Of a DNA stretch of 64,000 nt, positions 47,600-56,439 are shown one piece after another. The first letter of the stretch is position 1. Each line of letters starts with the position of its first letter. The notes below the pieces were generated by a model. That model was not told the DNA's origin. It did not search any database and saw only the letters and a list, made by a program, of their open reading frames with translations. Position numbers and translations under genes: made by a program. Source of the stretch: Sphingomonas abaci (lineage in GTDB: Bacteria > Pseudomonadota > Alphaproteobacteria > Sphingomonadales > Sphingomonadaceae); assembly GCF_014199625.1 (NCBI RefSeq), contig NZ_JACHNY010000008.1, forward strand, positions 78,369 through 142,368. The letters are read 5' to 3'.

Positions 47600-50179
47600 T
47601 CACTCCGCGGCGATCGGAAGCGCGTCGTCGCCGGCGTCGCTCCACTTTTCAGGGTTCTCGGGGTAGGCGACGCGCTCGATCGCCTCTTCCATCGTCAGAC
47701 CATGATCGAGCAGGTCGTGGATCGCCGCGAAGGTGCGCGGTGAGGACGAGAAGACGGTCGCGGAGTAGGGATCGAGCACGAGGCGACCGACCGCCATCGA
47801 TTCCGGGCCTTTGATGAGCACGTCGGAATATTCGACGCCGTTGCGCTTCAGCGAGCGCATCAGCGCATCCGTGTAATCGTCCATCTCGAAGCGATCGTGC
47901 TTCTTGAAGTCGGCGATCGTCTCGGCCTTCTGCTGCAGCACGACGAACCAGTCGCTGTTCTCGAGCGCCGCCTTGGAGCCATCCGACTTGTAGTAGTCGT
48001 TGATGCTCTGCGTGGCGGTGACGAGCGAGGCACCGTACTTGCGGCAGGTACGCGCATAGGCCTCGATGAAGTCGGCCATGGAGCCGCCCTTCAGCATCTG
48101 CCAGGCCTCGTCGAGGAGCAGCGCCTTGGGCACGGAGCGATCCTCCCGGCGCATCGCCTGGCTCGCCATGAACATGATCGCGGTGAGCGCGACCGAGCGC
48201 AACTCCTCGCGCGACGACAGGTCCGACAGCTCGAAGACGGTCAGGTTCGCCTTCAGCTGGAACGACACGTCGCCGGTGAAGAAGCGGCCATAGGTGCCCG
48301 CACTCGAGAACGGGCGCATGGCGATACCGAGGTCGGTCGCAACCGGATTACCCGTCTCCTCGAGGGCAGCGATCACGTCATCGATGCAACCGCTACGCCC
48401 CTTCGCCGCCCACACCTTGTTGATGGCACCGTCGATCAGGCCGCGCTCGGTGTCGTTGAGCTTGTCGATGTGCCGCGCCATCTGGTTCACGATGCTTTTC
48501 AGCATCGCAAAGCAGTCCATGAGATAGTCCTCATCCTGCCCGGCAAGCTCAGGGTCGATCATCGCGAACGGGTTGATGCAGAAGCCAGACGCCATGGTGA
48601 ACTCGACGAAGGCGCCGCCCTGCAGCTTGGCCGAGTGCTCGAACGAGCGACCGTCGTCGATCACGACGACCTTCGCGCCGGCTCCAACCATCGAGGCGCA
48701 CAGCTCCTGCAGAGCGACCGACTTGCCCGAGCCCGACTTGCCGCACACTGCGACATTGTGATTGCCGGCGGTGTTCTCGAACGGCGACCAGAAGAACGGC
48801 TGTCCACGCCGGCCAACCAGCATGAGGTGCGGTTGGAGGCCACCCAGATACTCGCCCTGCAGCGGCATGAGGCTCGCTGCGGTCGTGGTCAGAACCGTCC
48901 GCATGCGCTTCATGTTTTTGAGGTCGAACGACAGTCCGTTCGCCATTGTCATCGGCATAGCGGCGAGCAGGCCCTGGATCTGCAGATAGCGATCGTCGAG
49001 CAGGTCCCAGCCTGCGGCGCGGTACACCGACTTCAGCGTCCGCTCGTTCGAGTCACCCTTGCCCTTCGGGCTGAAAGAGGTGACCGAGAAGAAGGCTTGC
49101 ACGAGCTTGCGGCCTTGACGCAGCTCGTCCTTGACGAACTTCCACTCGGCCGACTGATCCTTCAGCTGCGGCAGCATGCGCGCCGACTTGGAGTCCGCAA
49201 GGCTCGTGGTCCGCATGAACTTGCGACCGGCGCGCTGCCCCTCGGCCTCCGCATCCGGGAAGTCGAGACACAGGTTGGTCGACACGGGGCAGGGCATGCG
49301 CAGCTTGTCGGCGAACATGTCGCCGATGAGCTTGGCCATATCCCACGGCGCCCAACGCTGCGGCAAGTTGCGCACCGAGAACGAGCGCACGTCGAAGGTG
49401 TCGGGGTAGATCTCGCCGATCTCGGGTGCATTATCGACCGTCTTGCCCGTTGGGCGGAACCGTTCGGTCCGGAGCAGGATCCGATCGGGCTCGATCTTCA
49501 TCTCAAGATCGTGCCGTACCGCCTGATCGGCGATGGGATCGAACGGATTGTAGGTGATCGTGTCGTCACCCGGTGCCGTCGTCGGTGAGGTCAGGTCATC
49601 GATCCAGGTGATGAGCGCCTTGGGATCCATGGCGCGCGAATGGACGCCGATGGACTCCAGCGCGGACGCGAGGCCCTCCATCACGGAGACGATTTCCTCG
49701 TTGGACACGCGGCTCGATTCCGGCGTCGAATAGGAGATGGCGAGCCGGTGATTGCGCATGTGGAAGGGCGCTGCGGACGACAGCGAGTTCCACACGCCAC
49801 CGAGCAGATACTCGGTACGGTGCTTGGCCATGCGCTCATAGACGCCGGCCGCCGAATAGCGCGGCAGATACCACTTGGAGAGCAACTCGCTGATGCGCGG
49901 GCTCATCCAGCCATGAACCTGCAGCGCGCCCGGCGTCGGAATGCCTTCAGAGAGGAATTGCGCGAGCATTTCATGGCTCTGCTCGGTCGCGCCGAGCATC
50001 GGCGTGCACTCGAGGACGAACCCGCGGGTCGCGCTATTGTAGAAGATCTTCGTCTTCGGGTCGAAGCTGCGATACGGCAGCCAGTGAACGAAGCGCGGCA
50101 CCGCCGTGTCGGGCCGTCCGCCCTCAGGCTTGGCATTATCGCCAAGGATCATCGCCAGCAGGCCGCTTAGGAAGCTCAT
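47600..50179 (-). CDS. traC: TraC, F-type secretion ATPase
   Basis: An 859-residue VirB4-class ATPase. The N-terminal half (residues about 30-430) is the TraC-specific domain (FVHWLPYRSFDPKTKIFYN...). Walker A is CGKSGSGKSVAL near residue 478. Walker B is KALLLDEAWQMLKGG near residue 693, followed by TRTCRKYGASLVTATQS-type motifs. It powers pilus assembly from the cytoplasmic face. The start overlaps the traV stop by 4 bases. Confidence 0.96.
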   Translation of the reverse strand: MSFLSGLLAMILGDNAKPEGGRPDTAVPRFVHWLPYRSFDPKTKIFYNSATRGFVLECTPMLGATEQSHEMLAQFLSEGIPTPGALQVHGWMSPRISELLSKWYLPRYSAAGVYERMAKHRTEYLLGGVWNSLSSAAPFHMRNHRLAISYSTPESSRVSNEEIVSVMEGLASALESIGVHSRAMDPKALITWIDDLTSPTTAPGDDTITYNPFDPIADQAVRHDLEMKIEPDRILLRTERFRPTGKTVDNAPEIGEIYPDTFDVRSFSVRNLPQRWAPWDMAKLIGDMFADKLRMPCPVSTNLCLDFPDAEAEGQRAGRKFMRTTSLADSKSARMLPQLKDQSAEWKFVKDELRQGRKLVQAFFSVTSFSPKGKGDSNERTLKSVYRAAGWDLLDDRYLQIQGLLAAMPMTMANGLSFDLKNMKRMRTVLTTTAASLMPLQGEYLGGLQPHLMLVGRRGQPFFWSPFENTAGNHNVAVCGKSGSGKSVALQELCASMVGAGAKVVVIDDGRSFEHSAKLQGGAFVEFTMASGFCINPFAMIDPELAGQDEDYLMDCFAMLKSIVNQMARHIDKLNDTERGLIDGAINKVWAAKGRSGCIDDVIAALEETGNPVATDLGIAMRPFSSAGTYGRFFTGDVSFQLKANLTVFELSDLSSREELRSVALTAIMFMASQAMRREDRSVPKALLLDEAWQMLKGGSMADFIEAYARTCRKYGASLVTATQSINDYYKSDGSKAALENSDWFVVLQQKAETIADFKKHDRFEMDDYTDALMRSLKRNGVEYSDVLIKGPESMAVGRLVLDPYSATVFSSSPRTFAAIHDLLDHGLTMEEAIERVAYPENPEKWSDAGDDALPIAAE

Positions 50180-51198
50180 TGATCCACTCCGGGGAATGAG
50201 GGAGCGCGCAGCACCGGTACGACGCCGTTGGCCTTGGCGGCTTCGCGCGCGTCAGGCTCGACGCGCGCGAGCCCCGCACGGATTGCCGGGTTTGCCGCGA
50301 CCGATGCGATCGCGGTCCGACCCGCCTGGGTTGCATGAAGCGGGACGGTGACGGCCGACGTCGCCGTTGGCGTCGTCGCGACAGGGCGAACAGACGCGGA
50401 AGGGGAAGGGGCGGGGGTTTTGGCGGGGCCGACCGGCTGTGTCGTCGCCGTTCGCGCCTGAGGCGGGGAGGCAGGAGCCACGGGTGCAGTCTGGACGGCT
50501 ACCCCTGTCGGCGCAGGGCGGAACGTGGGCCGGGTGGCCACCGGCACGCGTCTTGGATTGCGCGCGAGCTGGCGAGCGACCTGGTCCTTGATGTCGCCAA
50601 CAGGATCGGCCTGCACGCGCGCAGCGGCAACCGCAGCCGCGCTCGGCATGTCGGGATCAAAGGCGGGATCCGCGGACGCGGTGACGGGGGGGGCGGCCCG
50701 ATCGACCGCGGCGAGGAGAGTATCGCCGCCCGTCGCCGATGCTACCTCGGAGGGCGTGGTCGCAACCGCGTTCGCAGCGAGAGCCTGCTGCCACTCGCCA
50801 CGCTCAACCACGGCATGAATGGCGGTCTGCTCGCGAAGGCGACCCGCCGCGTCGATCTGCGCGGGGAATACGATGCGCAGCACCCGCTCTTGGCTACGCG
50901 CCGGCGCGGCTGATGCGGCCTGGAAGCCGCCACTTACCGAGCGCGCGGCGATACTCTGAGGGCCGCGACCGTCGCTTGCGGGCACGCTGTAGGGACCAGC
51001 GGGCGTAATCATGCGATCGCCGTCCTCGCCGGCGATCATCGCCAATGCGCGATCATCGATCGTCGAACTCGGGGCGCAGATGCCATCCGGGGCGACGCAC
51101 GAGAAGTTGCCCTTGATGTTGCCACCCATCGTCGTGCAGCTGGCAAGGCCAGTGCCCGCGAGGATGAGACCAAGCGCTCCGATTTTGGTAGGGTTCAC
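50176..51198 (-). CDS. traV: TraV, outer-membrane lipoprotein
   Basis: A 340-residue lipoprotein with lipobox LASC at residues 18-21. The first 60 residues hold the TraV-type Cys pattern GNFSCVAPDGICAPSSTIDD. A long Ala/Pro/Thr-rich tail makes it about twice the length of F TraV, as is common in alphaproteobacterial systems. TraV anchors the TraB-TraK core complex at the outer membrane. It overlaps the upstream DsbC-like gene by 4 bases. Confidence 0.88.
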   Translation of the reverse strand: MNPTKIGALGLILAGTGLASCTTMGGNIKGNFSCVAPDGICAPSSTIDDRALAMIAGEDGDRMITPAGPYSVPASDGRGPQSIAARSVSGGFQAASAAPARSQERVLRIVFPAQIDAAGRLREQTAIHAVVERGEWQQALAANAVATTPSEVASATGGDTLLAAVDRAAPPVTASADPAFDPDMPSAAAVAAARVQADPVGDIKDQVARQLARNPRRVPVATRPTFRPAPTGVAVQTAPVAPASPPQARTATTQPVGPAKTPAPSPSASVRPVATTPTATSAVTVPLHATQAGRTAIASVAANPAIRAGLARVEPDAREAAKANGVVPVLRAPSFPGVDQ

Positions 51199-52067
51199 GA
51201 CCGTCCTCCCGCGATGAAGGCGGCGAGCGCCTCCTTGGGCCGGTAGCCCTCGATCATCGCACCGTCGGCGCGGACGATGACGGGCGTGCCGGAGAGACCA
51301 TGGGCGCGCGCGAACTTCTCGTTGGCGTCGAGGCCCGACGTGTCGCAGGTGCCGGCGTTGCGCAGCGGCTCACCGGCGTAGGCCTGATGCAGGGCCTCCT
51401 CGCGGTTCTTGGCGCAATAGACCTGATTGGCGAGGTCGCGGCTGCCCAGGACCGAGATGGGGCGCTCGATCACGCGGACGTTCATCGTGCGGAGCGTGTT
51501 GGAGAGCGCGCGGCAATAGCCGCAGCGGAAATCGCTGAACACGGTGACCGTCTTGCCCGAAGGCTTGCCCCAGACGATCGCGCCGGTCGCCGGCAGGCTC
51601 GTGAGCGAGAGGTGCTGCGGCGCTGCAGGTGCGGTGGGCTGGGACCCGGCACCACGCGTTAGCGGTGCTTCGTCGCTGCTGGCGGCGTTGTTGGCCTTAG
51701 CCGCCCCGCCGATGAGCGTGTCGGGATTGATCTCGAGGAGCCGGGTGGCGGTAAGGTCCTGCCGCGTCTCCATGTCGTAGACCCGGCCGATCATGAGGTA
51801 GCGGCCCGAACGATCGACATAGAAGAGATTGCTGCCGGCAGTCACTTCACAGAGGCCGTCGACGACGCCGCAGTCGACCTTGGAAACGTCGGTCCTTGGC
51901 AGCCGTGCCTTGAGGAGCGCTGCGACCTTCTGGTTGGACGGCGACATGATTCCGAGATCCGCCGCAGCGCCAGCGGCACCGATGCCGACGACAGCCGCGC
52001 AACCCGCGATGGTGGCGATGAAGCGAGGACGAAGACGCCAGAAGGCGATGTAATCAATTGCGGACAT
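51195..52067 (-). CDS. DsbC-like disulfide isomerase of the transfer cluster
   Basis: A 290-residue periplasmic protein starting ATG 52067 (MSAIDYIAFWRLR). A hydrophobic N-terminal segment is followed by a DsbC-type dimerisation part (VDCGVVDGLCEVTAGSNLFYVDRSGRYLMIGRVYDMET). The thioredoxin domain has the CxxC pair FRCGYCRAL near residue 190 and a cis-Pro in LSGTPVIVRADG. It should isomerise disulfides in the Cys-rich TraN and TraU. It sits between traB and traV. Confidence 0.9.
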   Translation of the reverse strand: MSAIDYIAFWRLRPRFIATIAGCAAVVGIGAAGAAADLGIMSPSNQKVAALLKARLPRTDVSKVDCGVVDGLCEVTAGSNLFYVDRSGRYLMIGRVYDMETRQDLTATRLLEINPDTLIGGAAKANNAASSDEAPLTRGAGSQPTAPAAPQHLSLTSLPATGAIVWGKPSGKTVTVFSDFRCGYCRALSNTLRTMNVRVIERPISVLGSRDLANQVYCAKNREEALHQAYAGEPLRNAGTCDTSGLDANEKFARAHGLSGTPVIVRADGAMIEGYRPKEALAAFIAGGRS

Positions 52068-53397
52068 ACACACCCTCCAGGAAGACGATTTCGACGTCGA
52101 CACCCGTCGGCATCTCAATGACGGGCTGGTACTGCTCGGCGCGCTCGATCAGATACTTGGAGACCATGTCGCCCGCCTCGCCGATGCCGTTGCCGACGCC
52201 GCCCTGCGCGATGTCGCCGAGCCCGAGCTGCTGGCGCTTGCCGTTGGCGAGCACGACGTTGCCGGGCTGCAGCGCAATGTTGGTGTTGGCCGCGAAGCCG
52301 CGCCCGATCCCGCCGACGAGGCCGGCGATGAAGGCTTGGCTCACCAGCGATCCCTCGCGGCTGACGACGCGACCCCGCACGCCGGTCTTGCCGCCGAATG
52401 CGATGAAGCCCTTCACCTCGGACTCGGCATAGCGGCCGCCCGGCTGCGGGCAGGTCATCTTCTGCAGCTTGATGTAGACCTTCTCGCTCGACAGCTCGCC
52501 GCGCGCGGCGCCGTTGATGAGGCAGCCCTGGATCTTGGTGGTGAGCAGCTTGCCGTTCTGGAGCACGGAGCGCGCCGGCCCAGTGATGCGCAGCACGACC
52601 GGCAGCGGGTCGGTCTGGCTGTTCACGCCCGCCGCGGCGTCGACGCCGACGATGACCTTGGCGGTCGCGAAGCTGTTCGCGGGCAGGTAGTTGGGGCTGT
52701 CGGTGTAGACCGTGCTGCCCTTGGCGATCTTGGACGCAGTGCCGCGATCGGTCGAGCTGAACGAGACCATCTTCACTTCGCTCAGGCGAGGCGCGGAGAG
52801 ATCGGGACCGGCAGGCGGCGCCCCCGCGCCGCGGCCGTACACCGCAGCGCTGCCCGGGCCGTACATCGCCTGCGGACCGGCCGGGACAGGCGGCGGGGCG
52901 GCCGCGCGCTCGTTCACCTGCCTGCGCAGCTGCTCGTTCTCGGCCTGATAGGCCGAGACGACACGCTGGCCGTCCGACGACATCGACTGGTTCTGCGCCT
53001 TCAACGCGTCGATCTGCTGCGAAAGCTGCGCCACACGGGCGTTGGTGCCGTCGACGCTCTTCAGCTGGTTCTCGGCTGACTGGAAGCGGTTCTCCGACAG
53101 CGCCATCCACTCCTGCTCGGAGAGGGTCCTGTTCGCCATGTCGCCGACCGACACCTTCACCTGCTCGGGCTTGTCGGGGTCGACCTTGCGGGCGTTGTCC
53201 GAGCCGCCGAAGATCCAGAACGACGAGGCAACGAGGCCGACCGCGCCGACGCTTGCGAGAAGCATGCGCTGCTTCTTCTTGGTCTCGTTGTTGCCGTCGA
53301 GCTCGGACGCGATCGGCGATACGCCGTCCGTCTCTGGAGCGGCCTCGGGGCCGTCGAGCGGCTTACGCGACCGCGAGAAGATGTCCTTGATGGCCAT
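52054..53397 (-). CDS. traB: TraB, F-type inner-membrane/periplasmic core protein
   Basis: A 447-residue VirB10-class protein. One hydrophobic segment lies near residues 45-65. A coiled coil (QLKSVDGTNARVAQLSQQIDALKAQN) and a Pro-rich region follow. The C-terminal domain has SSTDRGTASKIAKGSTVYTDSPNYLPANSFA, LITKIQGCLINGAARGELSSEKVYIKLQKM-like blocks and ends VDVEIVFLEGVYVRN. It spans the envelope and joins TraK and TraV. It overlaps the DsbC-like gene by 14 bases. Confidence 0.93.
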   Translation of the reverse strand: MAIKDIFSRSRKPLDGPEAAPETDGVSPIASELDGNNETKKKQRMLLASVGAVGLVASSFWIFGGSDNARKVDPDKPEQVKVSVGDMANRTLSEQEWMALSENRFQSAENQLKSVDGTNARVAQLSQQIDALKAQNQSMSSDGQRVVSAYQAENEQLRRQVNERAAAPPPVPAGPQAMYGPGSAAVYGRGAGAPPAGPDLSAPRLSEVKMVSFSSTDRGTASKIAKGSTVYTDSPNYLPANSFATAKVIVGVDAAAGVNSQTDPLPVVLRITGPARSVLQNGKLLTTKIQGCLINGAARGELSSEKVYIKLQKMTCPQPGGRYAESEVKGFIAFGGKTGVRGRVVSREGSLVSQAFIAGLVGGIGRGFAANTNIALQPGNVVLANGKRQQLGLGDIAQGGVGNGIGEAGDMVSKYLIERAEQYQPVIEMPTGVDVEIVFLEGVYVRN

Positions 53398-53400
53398 GGC

Positions 53401-54219
53401 TTAGTTTCCGTTCCGCGAGACGAGGTAGGCGGTCGTGACCCGACCCGGTGCGAGTTTGGGCTCGGCGATCGACACGGCGAGGGCGCTGGCGGGCGCGACC
53501 TGTGCCTCGGTCAGGACTTTTTCCTGCGTGCCCTTGTTCTCGATCCGCAGAACGCGACCCGTCAGTGCCTCGCCGCGATATTCCGAGATCATCTGGACCT
53601 TGAGGTCGCCGACGTAGACCGGCTTCAAAGAGCGCTGGCGCAGCTCGTAGCCATCGACCGACTTGTTCGCGTACATCGCCTGCACCAACGACACCGCCGC
53701 GTCCTCAGGAGTCGACGCAGCGGCGACCTTGGTCGGTGCCGCCTCGGCCGCGTCGGCCTTGGCGATCGCGGGGTTCGAGAGGAACACCTGCACCGCCTGG
53801 TCGCCCGCGATGCGGCAGGCGAACTTGTAGACATAGCCGCGCTTCGAAGTGCCGAAGAAGGAGAGCGTCTGGCGGTTGAAGCCCTCAGGAACGGACAGGT
53901 AGATGTCGCCGCGAACTGGCTCGTTTACGACCGAGAAGTCGTCCGACGGGTTGCCCGTGTTGATCTTCGAGACACCGGCAAACTCGTCGCCGACGAGGCT
54001 GATGCGCGTCAGATCCTTGGCCGACGCGGTGCACGACACCTGCGCGCCGTCCGCGACCATCAGCGTCTGGTCGCTGGCTGCGAAGGCAGGCGCGGCAAAG
54101 ACAAAGACCGCGACTGCGATGAGCGCCGCGCCGGCGATGCGGCTGAGCCAGCACATTGTGCGCGAGGCGAGCACCGTGCCGAGTGCAGCGCTGCCGAAGG
54201 CGTAGAATGCGTCCGTCAC
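53401..54219 (-). CDS. traK: TraK, F-type secretin-like core protein
   Basis: A 272-residue VirB9-class protein starting GTG 54219 behind GGGAGG and overlapping the traE stop. It has a signal peptide (CWLSRIAGAALIAVAVFVFAAPAFA). TraK blocks are QVSCTASAKDLTRISLVGDEFAGVSK, RGDIYLSVPEGF and the C-terminal VYVGDLKVQMISEYRGEALTGRVLRIENKGTQ. It forms the outer-membrane core with TraV and TraB. A longer frame upstream to 54525 is a shadow of traE. Confidence 0.9.
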   Translation of the reverse strand: MTDAFYAFGSAALGTVLASRTMCWLSRIAGAALIAVAVFVFAAPAFAASDQTLMVADGAQVSCTASAKDLTRISLVGDEFAGVSKINTGNPSDDFSVVNEPVRGDIYLSVPEGFNRQTLSFFGTSKRGYVYKFACRIAGDQAVQVFLSNPAIAKADAAEAAPTKVAAASTPEDAAVSLVQAMYANKSVDGYELRQRSLKPVYVGDLKVQMISEYRGEALTGRVLRIENKGTQEKVLTEAQVAPASALAVSIAEPKLAPGRVTTAYLVSRNGN

Positions 54220-54788
54220 AGCGAGCCTCCCAGGCGGCCCTTCGGCTGCGCCATGCTGAATCCGACCAGCTTCAGGCTCATGCCCGAATACTCCCAGTCG
54301 TAGATGAAGGTGCGCGGCTCGCTCGACACGATCTTCTGGCCGACCACCGTGCTGAGCTTGCCGGTCACGGTAGACTGCAGGTGCTTGGCGTCGATCTCCA
54401 TGCCCTCGAGCGTGAAGAATTGGCTCATGCTCGAATTGCGCTGCTCGTTGACGATCTTCAGCAGGTCGGCCTTGATCGTGCCCTGCGCTCTCGGGGAGAC
54501 GATCGCGAGGACCGACTTCATCCAATAGTCGAGGCTGCCGGGCGATCGGTTCAGCGTCAGGACCGCCGTGTCGCGGGTGACGAGCTCGAGATATTCGCGC
54601 GACACGCCGCTGCTGGAGACCGTCACCGGCGATCCGAGGACCGGCTGCAGGACGATCTCACGACTACGGGTCGCGGACATGAGGAGGAGGAGTGCGACGG
54701 CGCCTGCCAGCACAAGGGCGGCGATGCCGAGAAGATTGCGCTGGCGAAGGACACGCTGGCTCTGCGCGTGCTGGTAGGAATAGTCCAT
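54216..54788 (-). CDS. traE: TraE, F-type inner-membrane core protein
   Basis: A 190-residue VirB5/VirB8-type protein with one hydrophobic segment near residues 19-38. The periplasmic part includes VSREYLELVTRDTAVLTLNRSPGSLDYWMKSVLAIVSP and the C-terminal block EYSGMSLKLVGFSM. It is a component of the F-type core. It is separated from traL by 1 base. Confidence 0.92.
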   Translation of the reverse strand: MDYSYQHAQSQRVLRQRNLLGIAALVLAGAVALLLLMSATRSREIVLQPVLGSPVTVSSSGVSREYLELVTRDTAVLTLNRSPGSLDYWMKSVLAIVSPRAQGTIKADLLKIVNEQRNSSMSQFFTLEGMEIDAKHLQSTVTGKLSTVVGQKIVSSEPRTFIYDWEYSGMSLKLVGFSMAQPKGRLGGSL

Positions 54789-54789
54789 G

Positions 54790-55080
54790 TCAGCCCACCA
54801 TCAGTCGGAGATAGGAAGGTGGCGTGGCCCTGAGAGACGGAAAGCCGCCGGGGAGGTGCCAGTATGCCAGGTGGATCAACCAAGATGTCGCCCGTCCCGC
54901 CTTGGCCTTACGGAGTGCCCACCAGCCCAGGACGGCGAAGCCGATCCCGATGACGATGTGTTGGGACAGGATCCCCCACGTGAAGGGGATGACCATCGCT
55001 AGGAACTCGTCCAACGTCCAAAAGCCGATAAGCTCAGGGTCGTCCAAGTGCGATGGGATCACGTACTTATCGGCTGACAT
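54790..55080 (-). CDS. traL: TraL, F-type pilus assembly protein
   Basis: A 96-residue inner-membrane protein starting ATG 55080 behind GAAGGTGG. TraL signatures are YVIPSHLDDPELIGFWTLDEF near the start and HLAYWHLPGGFPSLRATPPSYLRLMVG at the end. The hydrophobic segment is near residues 25-55. It belongs to the VirB3 group. The gap to traA is 59 bases. Confidence 0.92.
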   Translation of the reverse strand: MSADKYVIPSHLDDPELIGFWTLDEFLAMVIPFTWGILSQHIVIGIGFAVLGWWALRKAKAGRATSWLIHLAYWHLPGGFPSLRATPPSYLRLMVG

Positions 55081-55139
55081 CACGCCACCTTCAGTGACGA
55101 CGCCGGCGGAGCTGCTATCTCCGCCGGTGCCGGATCGAG

Positions 55140-55460
55140 TTAGATGGTGGCGGTGACGGTCGAGGTGACGATCGGAACGCCGGTGCCGGCGCCGACGCCC
55201 ACGCCCACCGGGATCGCGACCTGGCCGAGCGAGAAGCGGCCCGAGGCCAGACCGACGACACCGCCGGCCAGCGACAGCACGGTGATGATCTTGCCGCCCG
55301 AACCCTCGAGGAAGCCGGTGAAGGCGTTCAGCGCGGTATCGAACGTGCCGTCGGCACCCGCGAAGGCGGGCGAGGCCATCACGGCCGCAGCCGCTGCGAC
55401 GCCGAGGGTGGCCAGTGCGGCCGTCTCGACGCGACGGCCCATCTTGAGCATGGTCTTCAT
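55140..55460 (-). CDS. traA: TraA-like prepilin
   Basis: A 106-residue precursor with a long leader MKTMLKMGRRVETAALATLG...SPAFA, cleaved near residue 35, giving a mature pilin of about 71 residues. The mature part has two hydrophobic segments, as expected for F-type pilin (KIITVLSLAGGVVGLASGRF and QVAIPVGVGVGAGTGVPIV). It is the first gene of the transfer operon, with GGAGACC directly before the ATG at 55460. The 400 bases upstream contain the palindrome array. Confidence 0.9.
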   Translation of the reverse strand: MKTMLKMGRRVETAALATLGVAAAAAVMASPAFAGADGTFDTALNAFTGFLEGSGGKIITVLSLAGGVVGLASGRFSLGQVAIPVGVGVGAGTGVPIVTSTVTATI

Positions 55461-55861
55461 GACGAAAGGTCTCCTTTGATTGAGCGCATTTCAGCGCGCC
55501 CAACCAAAGGCTCGACCGGGAAAAAAATTCGCGCAATCGGCGCGTTTAGGAACTGGTAAGGTTGCCGTAAGTTTTTTCTGCGATTGCGACGAAATGAGCT
55601 TTGCCAGCTTACCAATCAGGCTCTTGTCCCGCGCTTCGGGACGACTTGTCCGCCCCCACGAACATCTGTCCGCGTTTACGAACGCCTGTCCGTAATAGCG
55701 GACAGCTGTCCGTATTGGCGGACACGCGTCCGCGTGCGAGGACAGCGGCGCGAAGGCCTTAATCCCGCGATGCGACTCCGCTCTTTGATTGTGTTACACA
55801 ACGCGGACTCGATGGTGCTAAAACGCCGCGGAGACGGTATTTTTCAGGGTGTGCTATCAAG
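55461..55861. promoter_or_regulatory. Control region upstream of the transfer operon
   Basis: A 401-bp divergent gap between traA and the gene at 55862. It contains the phased palindrome array (55626-55743) and should hold promoters for the leftward tra operon and the rightward regulator gene. AT-rich stretches such as GGGAAAAAAATT (55519-55530) lie nearer traA. No gene was recognised. Confidence 0.6.
55626..55743. repeat. Phased array of GTCCG-N6-CGGAC palindromes (20-bp period)
   Basis: Five units begin at 55648, 55668, 55688, 55708 and 55728, exactly 20 bases apart. Each is GTCCG, six variable bases, then CGAAC, CGGAC or AGGAC. Units 3 and 4 are perfect palindromes. A related palindrome GTCCC-N7-GGGAC lies at 55626-55642, 22 bases before the first. 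A period of about two helix turns would place all bound dimers on one face of the DNA. Possible roles are operators of the tra genes, a centromere-like site or part of the transfer origin. Confidence 0.85.
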
Positions 55862-56341
55862 GTGAGGACTTCTTCTAAGATGACGGCGGGTGAACGCGCC
55901 TTCGATCTAAAGATCTCGGAAACGTTCTTTCGGCTCGTAACCGAAAGCATCCGCCTTTTCTCGAACAAGAAGAAGAGACTTCTTTCGATCAACGACGTGG
56001 TCAACGATCGATCTTCCTCGGCCGCCCAAATCAAGGATACCTACCGACCAGGCTCGTTGAAGGAGCATCTGCGGATCATCCCAACTGATGGCGATGTCGG
56101 CCTATCACTGACGATCCTCGAAAGCAGCGCTGAGGCGATCGACGGTTCGATCCCAGACCTTCAAGAGGTTATCGGATCATCGGTAAGTTTTGCGTCCGCC
56201 GTTTCACTGGTCCTCTTCGACTTCATCGTTGAGGAGAACACGACGGAGGTGATTAATAAGCTGGGGCTGGACGTTGAGGACGCCCAGGCCTTTCGAGCTG
56301 CGGCAAAAAGAACCGAAACGAACGTGATTCCAATCAGGTAG
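55862..56341 (+). CDS. Hypothetical protein next to the transfer control region
   Basis: A 159-residue protein from GTG 55862 (153 residues from ATG 55880). It has helical segments TAGERAFDLKISETFFRLVTESIRLFSNKKKRLLS and a positively charged early region. The C-terminal part is DVEDAQAFRAAAKRTETNVIPIR. No membrane segment is seen. It faces the palindrome array and is divergent from the tra operon, so a DNA-binding or relaxosome role is plausible. No family was recognised. Confidence 0.55.
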   Translation: MRTSSKMTAGERAFDLKISETFFRLVTESIRLFSNKKKRLLSINDVVNDRSSSAAQIKDTYRPGSLKEHLRIIPTDGDVGLSLTILESSAEAIDGSIPDLQEVIGSSVSFASAVSLVLFDFIVEENTTEVINKLGLDVEDAQAFRAAAKRTETNVIPIR

Positions 56342-56439
56342 CACCTCGGAAACATGAAATTAACGTTAACGGCAGGGTTGCCATTCTGTCATTTTCGGGC
56401 GTACCTGAGTCGAAGCTAGCGGGTGGGGAGTGCCCTGAG

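Noticed and set aside
47897..49588. 563-residue open frame on the plus strand
   Set aside because: Antisense to traC with intact Walker motifs. The composition (Arg/Gly/His/Leu-rich) is typical of a shadow frame.
55648..55743. Possible CRISPR array
   Set aside because: The repeat arms are only 5 bases and the variable part only 6 bases, with no leader or cas genes. The units are palindromic protein-binding-type sites.
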